From contig JAYKKR010000028.1 of NCBI GenBank assembly GCA_036971615.1, forward strand, positions 62,001-126,000: 64,000 nt of DNA. Reading direction: 5' to 3'. The DNA comes from Amyloporia xantha (lineage: Eukaryota; Basidiomycota; Agaricomycetes; Polyporales; Adustoporiaceae). A program made the position numbers and the translations under genes. A model generated the notes under the pieces. It had not been told where the DNA came from and did not search any database. It saw only the letters and a list, made by a program, of their open reading frames with translations. This document shows, one piece after another, positions 48,147 to 56,722 of this stretch (within the stretch, counting starts at the first letter, position 1; the number at the start of each line of letters is the position of its first letter).

Positions 48147-48995
48147 CCGAAGCCCTCGAACGACAAGGGCAAGGAACCTGCGTACAAGACCATCGTCCCT
48201 ATTATCCAGCCGAAGCTCGCCGAGGAGATCTTTCAGCGTTCGATGAAGTCGCAGTTCGTCACGCTGACCCCCGAAGAGCTTCTTTCGATCGCGCCGGACG
48301 TTCGAACCAAGTACCGCGACGCCGTCACCCCGAAGCGAGTCTCGACGGAACCCGTCGCGTCAGCCCACATCGTAGAAGTCGCCGAAGACGAGGTGATCTC
48401 GATCAACCAGCTTTCGTGTTCGGGCGCGACGCTGGAACCCGGTGCTACGATCGTCCCCGACCCCTACGAAACGTACTTGAAGCATGTCCCCCAAGGCGAA
48501 TATCCCGCAGAATTTACTGTCGCCCGGGATTCGAACGCGATCCGTTCGATCATCGCTCTGATCGACAACAAGGAGCAAATCGAGTGCATCGTCGATCCCG
48601 GCTCGCAAATCGTCGCAATGTCAGAAGAGATCTGTCTCGGCCTCAACCTCCTCTTCGACCCGACCATTCAGCTAAACATGCAATCGGCGAACGGCGAGGT
48701 AGACCGATCGTTGGGCCTCGTTCGAAACGTTCCTTTCCGTATCGGTGAGATCGTTCTATACCTCCAGGCTCACGTTATTCGCAATGCAGCCTACGACATT
48801 CTCCTCGGCCGACCCTTCGACGTGCTCACGCAGAGCGTCGTCAAGAACTTCGCCGACGAGAACCAGACCATCACGATCTTGTGTCCGAACACCGGCGAAA
48901 CCGTCACGATTCCGACGTACGCGCGAGGAAGATCGCGAAGCCAGCAGCATCCTTTCGGGTGTCGCAAATCGCATTTTCTCGCTTCGAGGAATTGA
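48147..48995 (+). CDS. pol: Retropepsin (aspartic protease) segment
   Basis: N-terminal part of Pol. A spacer (KEPAYKTIVPIIQPKLAEEI and TPEELLSIAPDVRTKYRDAV) precedes the protease. The active-site loop reads CIVDPGSQIVAMS, so Asp-Pro-Gly-Ser takes the place of the usual Asp-Thr/Ser-Gly. The C-terminal hallmark AAYDILLGRPFDVL is present. Its frame overlaps that of the reverse transcriptase at 48,881-48,995, where conserved sequence passes from one frame to the other. Confidence 0.85.
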   Translation, partial: PKPSNDKGKEPAYKTIVPIIQPKLAEEIFQRSMKSQFVTLTPEELLSIAPDVRTKYRDAVTPKRVSTEPVASAHIVEVAEDEVISINQLSCSGATLEPGATIVPDPYETYLKHVPQGEYPAEFTVARDSNAIRSIIALIDNKEQIECIVDPGSQIVAMSEEICLGLNLLFDPTIQLNMQSANGEVDRSLGLVRNVPFRIGEIVLYLQAHVIRNAAYDILLGRPFDVLTQSVVKNFADENQTITILCPNTGETVTIPTYARGRSRSQQHPFGCRKSHFLASRN

Positions 48996-50659
48996 TTCCC
49001 CATGATCAAGGAGAAGCCGCGCTAGTCATCGACTACGATGGGGTAAAGCCAGAAATTTCCTTCGTCTCGCCGATTAATTCTTCTATTCCGAACGCAGTCT
49101 CATCTCTTTATCTCTCCGCATGTACCTCCGTCTCATCATATTTACAGTCTCTCTACGCTTCGGACACTACAGCTTCTAATGCCGCCCCGTCGAACGCTTC
49201 GACGTGGGCTTCGACTCTTCTATTTTCAGCTCCGTTCGCTTCGACTCCGCCCGCTCCCGTCCCGACGAAGTCCCTCTCCCAGTTCTCCAACTCGATTCTC
49301 CCCTTTCCTACGACGACTTCGACTTCGACATCTTCGACGCACAAGATACTCGCCGCAACGAAGAAGAAGTACAAGCCCGTCGCTCTCAAGACCCGACCCG
49401 TCCTTGGTGCCGTCCCCGAACAATTTCGAATACTTCGGGACATCAAGGGCGACCCTCTATCCATCATGCCTAAGCTCTCGACCGACCCCCCGCCATTCAA
49501 ACCTACCGGTCGGTACACCCTCGAACGCTTCGAAACCACCGAGAAGCTTCACAATGGCGATTTCCTGCTTCCCGACGAACGTCGAGTCCTACACCACTTC
49601 ATGTGCTTGCACAACGAAGCCTTCGCGTGGACCGACGACGAGCGAGGATGTTTCAAGCCCGAGTACTTCCCTCCCGTCGACTTCCCCGTCGTTCCGCACA
49701 CGCCCTGGGTGCAGAAGAATATCCCCATTCCGCCCGGGATCTACAACGAAGTCTGCGCGGTGATCAAGCGAAAGATCGCCGCCGGAGTCTACGAGCCTTC
49801 GAACTCGTCGTATCGATCTCGATGGTTCTGTGTCGTAAAGAAGGACGGCAAATCGCTTCGACTCGTTCACTCGCTCGAGCCTCTCAACGCAGTCACAATC
49901 CAGCATTCCGGTGTACCGCCGACGCCCGAATATCTCGCAGAACAATTCGGAGGAAGACCATGCGGCGGCATGCTCGACCTCTACGTCGGCTACGACGAAC
50001 GACTCATCGCGGAGTCTTCGAGAGACCTTACGACGTTCCAGACACCCTACGGAGCCATGCGGCTAGTAACACTTCCGATGGGGTGGACGAACTCGGTCCC
50101 CATATTCCACGACGACGTCACCTACATCCTCCAGCCCGAAATCCCGCACGTCACGGTACCCTACGTCGATGACGTTCCCGTCAAAGGTCCCGAATCAGAC
50201 TACGACGACGAACGGCTCCCTTCGAACCACGGCATTCGACGATTCGTGTGGGAGCACTTCGAGAATATGAACCGCGTCGTCACTCGAATGCGCTACGCAG
50301 GAGGAACCTTCTCCGGAGTAAAGAGTGTCCTCATCGCTCGAGAAATCATGGTGGTGGGACATCGCTGCACTCCTCAAGGACGCCTTCCCGACGATTCTCG
50401 AGTCGCTTCGATACGCAATTGGGGTCCCTGCGCAACACTTTCCGACGTTCGAGCGTTCCTCGGAACCATCGGCGTCGTTCGTATCTTCATCCGCAACTTC
50501 GCTCACCGCGCCGACGCGCTCGTACGCCTCACGAGGAAGGACGTCGAGTTCGAGTTCGGTCCCGAGCAAATCGCGGCGCAGGAAGATCTCAAGGATGCTC
50601 TCCTCTCGTCCCCGCACTTCGAGCAATCAATTACGATTCCCCCTCCCCCGTCATACTAG
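48881..50659 (+). CDS. pol: Reverse transcriptase segment of Pol
   Basis: RNA-dependent DNA polymerase of Ty3/gypsy type. A linker is followed by RT motifs: IAAGVYEPSNSSYRSRWFCV, KKDGKSLRLVHSLEPLNAVT, GGMLDLYVGYDERLIAESSR (first catalytic Asp), FQTPYGAMRLVTLPMGWTNS, then VPYVDDVPVKGP (the YxDD box as YVDD). The thumb and connection follow (FLGTIGVVRIFIRNFAHRAD). The motifs look complete and catalytically intact. The frame ends at 50659 just before RNase H, which continues in another frame from about 50,626. Confidence 0.9.
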   Translation: MSEHRRNRHDSDVRARKIAKPAASFRVSQIAFSRFEELIPHDQGEAALVIDYDGVKPEISFVSPINSSIPNAVSSLYLSACTSVSSYLQSLYASDTTASNAAPSNASTWASTLLFSAPFASTPPAPVPTKSLSQFSNSILPFPTTTSTSTSSTHKILAATKKKYKPVALKTRPVLGAVPEQFRILRDIKGDPLSIMPKLSTDPPPFKPTGRYTLERFETTEKLHNGDFLLPDERRVLHHFMCLHNEAFAWTDDERGCFKPEYFPPVDFPVVPHTPWVQKNIPIPPGIYNEVCAVIKRKIAAGVYEPSNSSYRSRWFCVVKKDGKSLRLVHSLEPLNAVTIQHSGVPPTPEYLAEQFGGRPCGGMLDLYVGYDERLIAESSRDLTTFQTPYGAMRLVTLPMGWTNSVPIFHDDVTYILQPEIPHVTVPYVDDVPVKGPESDYDDERLPSNHGIRRFVWEHFENMNRVVTRMRYAGGTFSGVKSVLIAREIMVVGHRCTPQGRLPDDSRVASIRNWGPCATLSDVRAFLGTIGVVRIFIRNFAHRADALVRLTRKDVEFEFGPEQIAAQEDLKDALLSSPHFEQSITIPPPPSY

Positions 50660-51640
50660 CAGTCGACACCTCGTTCATCGCCGTCGGATATCACCTGTGC
50701 CAATGCGACGAAGCCAACACCCGCATTCGATACTACAACCGTTTCGGTTCGATTACGTTAAACGACCGCGAACGTCGATTCTCGCAGCCCAAACTCGAGA
50801 TCTACGGCCTCTTTCGTGCGCTTCGATCCCTTCGACTGTACCTCATCGGCGTTCGAAATTTAATTGTCGAAGTCGATGCGCGGTATATCAAGGTCCACGT
50901 CCCCGGTACGATGCACGGCCCCGACGGCCTCTCCCGACGCACAGCTCAGCCCGGCGATATTATCGAAGACGAAGTCGACGAAGAGTTCGACGATTGGATC
51001 GACCAGATGCACTCTTTCGTTCACCAGATTCAGCCCCTCCCACCCGTCCCTTCGCTTGCCATCTTAACCAATGACAGAGCCGAGGACGGCTCAGATTTCA
51101 ATAAGGAGGAGGATAGCTACGAGCTAGTGCCTCGATCGGAGCAAGCGCAACTCGCCGACGCGAAGCTCGACGATGTCCTCGAGTTCCATCGAACGCTAGC
51201 GAAGCCCGACGACATCTCCGACAGCGTCTACGAAGGGTTTATCAAGTATTGCATGCAGTTCTTCCTCGACAACGACACCCTCTGGCGCAAAGACAGCCAC
51301 GGCGCACACAAACTAGTCGTCAAGCCCGGCGATCGACTTCGAATCCTTCGAGAATGCCACGACCGTACCGCGCATCGAGGAATCTACGCGACGCGAGCCT
51401 TCGTCAACGAGCGATTTTGGTGGCCGTTCCACTACGCCGACATCGCTTGGTTCGTTCGATCGTGCCATATCTGCCAGTCTCGACAAGTTCGACAAATCCT
51501 CATTCCTCCGACCGTCGCAGTACCAGCCCCGATATTCGCGAAAATTCACATCGACACAATGCACATGCCTGCGTCCGGCGGATACAAGTACTTGGTACAA
51601 GGTAGATGCTCGCTCACGACTTACCCCGAGTTTCGAATGC
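50626..51640 (+). CDS. pol: RNase H (internally deleted) and integrase N-terminal segment
   Basis: RNase H begins ILAVDTSFIAVGYHL (Asp), has KLEIYGLFRALR (Glu) and VEVDARYIK (Asp), then passes directly to VHVPGTMHGPDGLSRR. In related fungal elements I expect roughly 28 residues between these last two, so an in-frame deletion near 50,895 is likely. The integrase zinc-binding domain follows: ECHDRTAHRGIY ... SCHICQSRQ (HHCC), then FAKIHIDTMHM (first integrase Asp). Near 51,640 conserved sequence moves to a new frame. The segment also contains the internal polypurine tract copy at 51,080-51,113. Confidence 0.85.
51080..51113 (+). repeat. Internal copy of the 3' polypurine tract region (possible central PPT)
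   Basis: CCGAGGACGG ... ATTTCAATAAGGAGGAGG here matches 54599-54632 next to the 3' LTR with few differences. Purine tract AAGGAGGAGGA at about 51,103-51,113. Confidence 0.7.
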
Positions 51641-52529
51641 TTCGAAAGAGACAGCGAAGGCCCTCGCCGACTGGATCTTCGAAGACATCCTCTGTCGATG
51701 GGGCGCGCTCAGCGAGATCGTCACCGACAACGGTACGGCGTTCATCAAGGCGGCCGACTACCTTTCGAAGAAGTACCATATCAATCATATTCGAATCAGC
51801 GGGTACAATTCGAGAGCGAACGGTCTCGTCGAACGTCCGCACTTCAGCACACGGCAAGCTCTCTTCAAGACAGCCGACGGAGATGAGAAGAAGTGGTCCC
51901 AAGCTGCGTATTTCGTCTTTTGGTCCGAGCGCATCACGACTCGACGACGCATGGGCTGCTCACCCTACTTCGCTGTTACGGGCACCCATCCCCTCATTCC
52001 CCTCGACATCGTCGAAGCAACGTATCTCCAACCCCCGCCAACCTCGATTCTTTCTACGACCGACCTCATCGCCCGAAGAGCCATCGCGCTCCAGAAACGC
52101 GTCGAGCAAGTCACCGAACTCCATTCGAAGGTTTACGAAGCACGTCGAACGGCAGCAATTCGCTTCGAAAAGGAGCACGAACACTCGATCCAGAATTTCG
52201 ACTTCAAGCGCGGAGCCCTAGTGCTCATACGCAACACGAAGATCGAGAAGTCCCTCAACCGCAAGATGCGCCCGCGATACCTAGGCCCCCTCATCGTTGT
52301 CTCGCGCAACAAGGGCGGCGCGTACATCGTGTGCGAGCTCGACGGTACAGTCCTTGATCGACCTATCGCAACATTCCGCGTCATCCCGTATTTCGCTCGA
52401 AAATCCATCCCAATTCCCGAAGATCTCGAAGATGTCTCGACAGAGCGCCTTCGAGAACTCGAACTATCGAATTCTCTCGGCGACGACGACGACGATGAAG
52501 TCGAAGAAGCCGAAGAACACGACGAATAG
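51641..52529 (+). CDS. pol: Integrase catalytic core and C-terminal segment
   Basis: Continues the integrase in a new frame: SKETAKALADWIFEDILCRW, EIVTDNGTAFIKAADYL (second Asp), ISGYNSRANGLVERPH (catalytic Glu in the usual place), then the C-terminal part with FDFKRGALVLIRNTKIEKSL and RPRYLGPLIVVSRNKGGAY, a GPY/F-like module common in Ty3/gypsy integrases. It ends in an acidic tail at 52529. The D-D-E residues appear complete across the two segments. No chromodomain recognised. Confidence 0.9.
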
Positions 52530-52996
52530 AGGTTCTCCCATTCTTACTTGTACAACACGATGCGTACTTTCTTCTCTCCGTTTCTGCACTCATGTTACGC
52601 TATATGCTTGATTTTCTCCTACGATTTAGATCTTTCCATGTACGAATACCACGATTCAACTCGATAAAGTCGCGATATCGCTTCAACGTTCTACGAACGC
52701 GTCGATTCGACCGTTGCGCGGAGGCTCACCTTAGACGAGTCCTCCTAGGCTGTGATGACAAACTGAGCCTATATTTTCATTAAGTCCTTATGTTCTTCCT
52801 CTACGAACGTTTCGATTTCACCTATTTCCTTCGATCATATTACGACTTGCTTCGAACACGCTTATTTTCATTCCATTTCGTTCTCTTAGTTCGCGCTGGG
52901 TTTCGTCTAGGCCATAAGGCCACAATTTTCATTCAACTAATTTACGCGGATGTTTCTACGACTACGACTACGCCACGATACGACCTGCGACATCGC
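52530..52996. other. Non-coding spacer downstream of integrase
   Basis: AT-richer stretch between the end of pol and the 3' end of the antisense gene. No open frame of note. Confidence 0.5.
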
Positions 52997-54393
52997 CTAG
53001 TCCTCGTCGACAGCCCCGCGGACGAACCCGATTCCTCCGTTCGCAAGCGCGGTCTTCTCCATCTCCTGGAGGTCGAGGTCCATATCGTGAAGGAGTGCTC
53101 GACGGCGAGCGATGAAAGCGCGCTCCTCGCGGATGACGCGAATGATCCCCCGAGACTCGGCGTCAAGGCCGAGCGCATCAAGGTCGTCCTGTTCCAGACC
53201 AAGGCGGCCGGCCCCATCGAGCGGCAGTCGCAGTGACGGGCGCGGAGTCTCGTCGACTCGACGCTTCTTCGAACCACTCGATTCCGCGACCGAAGCCACG
53301 GGAGAGGGCGGCCGAACTACTACAACGTTAGCCAACATCAGGACACCCAGAGGAAACAACCTACTGCGCTTTTTTGTGACTGCTCCCCCGCCGCGCGTTT
53401 TCTTTGTCTTGCCAAGCACAGACACCTTGTCGAAGTAACATCCCTGCTGGGACTGCGCGCACCTCTCGCAAGTCGTGGCGTTCTCGACCCACACGCACTC
53501 GACCGGGGCCGAGCGGTAGCCGGCGCAACGATCACACTATCGAGAAGTTAGCATCGAACAGCTTCGACGGAGAATCGAGCTTACCTTCTGCCCGGCCTGA
53601 CGCTTCGCGAGCGCAACGGCGGCCATATCGACCTCCGTCAGCGCGAACGGACGTTCGAGCATCCGCGGAGTCTTCTACGAAAGAGAAATTAGCAATCCAG
53701 ACGACAGCGAAGAGAAAACTTACAACCGAGGGTCGTCCGACAACTCGATGACCTCGTCGTCGGCCTTCGCGCGCCCTTTCCCTTGTTGGCACCGGCGGGT
53801 GCGGGGTCAGGGATGAGTCCCTCAGCGGCCGCGATCTTCGCCAACTCCTCGTCGGCGGCCTCTTGTTCGCGACGCTCGTCTTCGGCAGCCTGCTTGCGAC
53901 GGTCCTCTTCGTCCTTTCGACGCCGCTCGTCTTCAAGGCGGCGGTCTTCGGCGGCTTTCGCACGCTTCTCAGCCTCTTCGGCGCGTCGTGCTTCCTCCTC
54001 GGCAAGGCGCTTCTGCTCTTCAGCGCGTCGTCCGACCTCGGTATCGATGGCGGTCGCGAGCTCAGGCCAGTCACCGCGCGCCCACTCCACCCAAGACTCC
54101 GACGCCCGCTCGGCGAGCTGCTTGACGGCAGCGGCGATACGTAGCTCCGTCTCTTCGTCACGGATGGCGCCCAAAGCCTTGCGATAGGCGAGCTGGCCGA
54201 AAACAAACGGTTAGTCGAATTATGCAGACTACGAGCAACTTACGACGAGAGGCGACAAGTCTTGCGCCCACTCTTCGACCACATCGAGCGTGGCGTCGGC
54301 GGCCGGCGGAGCCTCGAGAATCACCAGCAGAGAGGCGAGGCGGCGGTTGACGAGCGAAGGCGTCGAAGCAGGGGTGGCTGAACGAGAAGACAT
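52997..54393 (-). CDS. Antisense cargo gene of the retrotransposon: coiled-coil, Zn-cluster protein
   Basis: Transcribed opposite to gag-pol. Exon 1 starts at 54393 (MSSRSATPASTPSLVNRRL) and ends at 54244. Intron 54243-54193 is 51 nt with GTAAGT and CAG ends. Exon 2 (LAYRKALGAIRDEETELRI) holds a long Glu/Arg/Ala coiled coil (RAEEQKRLAEEEARRAEEAE, and on to about 53,850). Further exons give MLERPFALTEVDMAAVALAK and then a six-cysteine cluster, CDRC ... VEC ... TTCERC ... GC, followed by a helical C-terminus ending at 52997. GTAAG donors near 53,724 and 53,585 support splicing. The frame changes by one base near 53,785 (to ADDEVIELSDDPRL). The overall plan is coiled coil plus Cys6-type cluster, probably DNA- or protein-binding. 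It is not a standard retrotransposon gene. Confidence 0.65.
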
Positions 54394-54620
54394 GGTGGCA
54401 GCAGTGAGGATCGACGAAGATGGCGAGCTGACGACGAAGAGATGGTGGACTGGGGAAAACGAGGCTAAGTCCACCCAGCTTATATCCCCTTCTCGACCAG
54501 CGTTTAGCGCCGACCACGAGGCGTTCGAAACCGACACGGGTTGCCATGCCGCTTCGATCCATTCACGATCATCACGATCCTCGCATCACGTGGAGGACCG
54601 AGGACGGTCCAAATTTCAAT

Positions 54621-54630
54621 AAGGAGGAGA
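54621..54630 (+). other. 3' polypurine tract
   Basis: AAGGAGGAGA directly abuts the 3' LTR at 54631, the expected primer for plus-strand synthesis. The wider context 54599-54630 recurs at 51080. Confidence 0.8.
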
Positions 54631-55722
54631 TGATAGGCGCCAAGCCCCTCTGGGCCCCGATCCAGCTCTTTTCGGTAATCGCATCCCGCCCGGCACTTCG
54701 GCTCACTCACCCAAGCCTTCGATTTCGCCTTCGACGTTCTTCGATGCTACGCATGTGAGCCCCGACGCTCAGTACCCTTCGACACTCTTCGATGTCTTCG
54801 ACTGTTCGCTACGCTTGCTCGAAGCTCGGCGCGGTCGTCCCGAGGCTTCTCCCTCAGATCCAGGACCATCTCCCGCATCCGGCGGACAATGGTGCCACTC
54901 GACGCCGCTCGTCCAACGCGTGCATCGCTTCGTGCCACACCGACGCGTCCGGTCTTTCCCGAATAGGTATCGAGCCTCGCGGCGTGCCTTCAAAGGCGGA
55001 TATCGGTCCGAGGTGTATCGTATGTTTCCCTTCATCTTCGCGTTCGGCATGACGTCACTCGACCGATGGCCTCGATACGTGCCACTCGGTGAGGTGGACT
55101 CGTGTAGGACAATGCAAAGCCACTCGTACTAGTGTGCCACTCTCGATAGTCGTAGCGTTCTGTTTCGTAGTATAAAATCTGTCGTATTTCTCTCTCAAAT
55201 GAAAGTTCCTTTTCCCCCTCGAGTTCAGAGCTCATAAGTCGAGTTCGCCCTGCGTCTAAAGTCTTCTACTGCGTTCACCGCGTTACTTCGTCTGCGCTGC
55301 GTTTACTTCGAAACCTCGTCTACTGCGTCTACTCGTCGAAACCGTCTCGACGAACCTTTGATCCTACGATCGCCTTCGATTACCATCGAAGAACTGCGTT
55401 GCGCCTCGAACCACGTTCTAGCTAAGTCCTCCCTCTCGAAGCATTTCTATTCCTTCTACGATACATCGAAGAGCTCTATCGAGCTTCGATTGTCTCTACC
55501 GATCCCCGCTAACTACCCCAGCCTCCGAGTAGCTTCGACGACGTGTCGAGCTACGTCGTAAGTTCCTCTAGCGCTCGTAGCCTCTTCGAAGGCGTTTCTC
55601 GTGTTCCCTCGAACCGCGGGACACCTTGCTGCTAACTCCCCTCTCACTAAGACTATAATCCGTCTCTCTAGTCCCTTTAGGTCGCACCCAGGTTAGGGGT
55701 TAGGGTTTCGTAGGTCGTATCA
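54631..55722 (+). repeat. 3' LTR
   Basis: 1092 bp, identical by eye to the 5' LTR except for one G fewer in the GTTAGGGGTTAGGG tract. Followed by the CCGT target duplication at 55723-55726. Confidence 0.95.
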
Positions 55723-55726
55723 CCGT

Positions 55727-56499
55727 TTCCAGTCACAGGAAAACCGCCTCCAGCAAGGCCGCTAATGACCACGGGAAGATCGGTCTTTCCATCCATACCT
55801 AAGCGCGCCTTGGGTATGAGACCGCGTCCACAACTAGAAGAGAGACCGCCATCAATTGACGGCGCACCGCCTTCCTCGCCAATGGCGCCAGGGCGCGCAC
55901 CACCATCCTCCCCCATCGCGCTCAATGACGCAACTGTCCGCCGCGGGAGTATGGATTTCTCCTCCTCTCCACCTATTGCGATGAATCAGCTCTCACCCGT
56001 TCGAGATATGAGGGGCCTACAGGTTCATTTCTCCGACCGTGAAAATCATGACAGTGAAGACGAGAGCGACGGCGAGGCCAATCGTGGTCCTTCTCCCTCA
56101 CTTCCTGTGCCAAAGCGCAAGACACGCCAAACAGCTCGGCAGGCAAAGGAGATCAATATTCAGGCACTGCCAACGGCAGGCGGGTCCTCGATCACGGGTG
56201 CTCTCAACGACATGAAGGTCGCCACCCACACTCGTCAGAAGACAAAAGCTAAGGAGGAAAAGTTGAAAAAGCGAAGTCACCGCGTGAGCGAAGAGGAGGA
56301 AGAGGAGGAGGAAGCAGAGAAACCACCCCAACCTCGTGAAAAGCGAAAAAAGGCGGGTCGCTCAAAGCGGGCTCTGGCGGAGACTTATAGCGATGGCGAG
56401 GAAGAGCAGGGCGAGCCTGCCCCCGCCATTCGTAGGTCATCGCGCAAGACAGGTAGGGGAGCTCAGCCCCGACCCACTAAAGCGCGTGGTCGCCGTTAG
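55727..56499 (+). CDS. KDZ-element cargo: HMG-box-like protein, 3' part
   Basis: C-terminal half of the gene split at 45,009. Omitting the retrotransposon and one CCGT copy, the Pro-rich frame before the insertion continues in the same frame here (PVTGKPPPARP, then MTTGRSVFPSIPKRALGMRP). The segment is disordered: Ser/Pro-rich, then acidic (DRENHDSEDESDGEAN), basic and Glu-rich (EEEEEEEEAEKPPQPREKRK), ending in Arg/Gly-rich sequence (IRRSSRKTGRGAQPRPTKA) that resembles AT-hook-like or nuclear-localisation sequence. Stop at 56499. Confidence 0.65.
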
Positions 56500-56722
56500 A
56501 ATACTATTTCCCATGTACACTACCTCGCATTTAAATTCAATGGCGATGATTGAACTCAGCGCTGCGAAGGATGGCGATGGCGTGCCGCTCCCTGTGCAAG
56601 CCCCCGTGGCGCACTGTGATGCCGAGGGTGTTGCCGTCATCGCAGTCTCAATGTTACTGGTCGCTGGAGAGTGTACACAATGCATTCGTTTGAAAGTACA
56701 GCAAAGTTACAAAAACAATTAT

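Larger units (their letters stand above)
45010..55722 (+). mobile_element. Ty3/gypsy LTR retrotransposon nested in the KDZ element
   Basis: 10,713 bp bounded by TG...CA LTRs and flanked by CCGT on both sides (45006-45009 and 55723-55726), a 4-bp target duplication. Order gag - nucleocapsid - protease - RT - RNase H - integrase places it in Ty3/gypsy. It also has a PBS 4 nt after the 5' LTR, a purine tract against the 3' LTR, and an antisense gene between pol and the 3' LTR. Coding frames are broken at several points. TCGA is conspicuously frequent throughout, including the LTRs. Confidence 0.95.

Noticed and set aside
48881..52221. Long Arg/Ser-rich plus-strand frames overlapping pol (for example the early part of 50,248-52,221)
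   Set aside because: The Arg/Ser-rich stretches are off-frame shadows of the TCGA-rich pol sequence; only the parts with RNase H and integrase motifs are kept.
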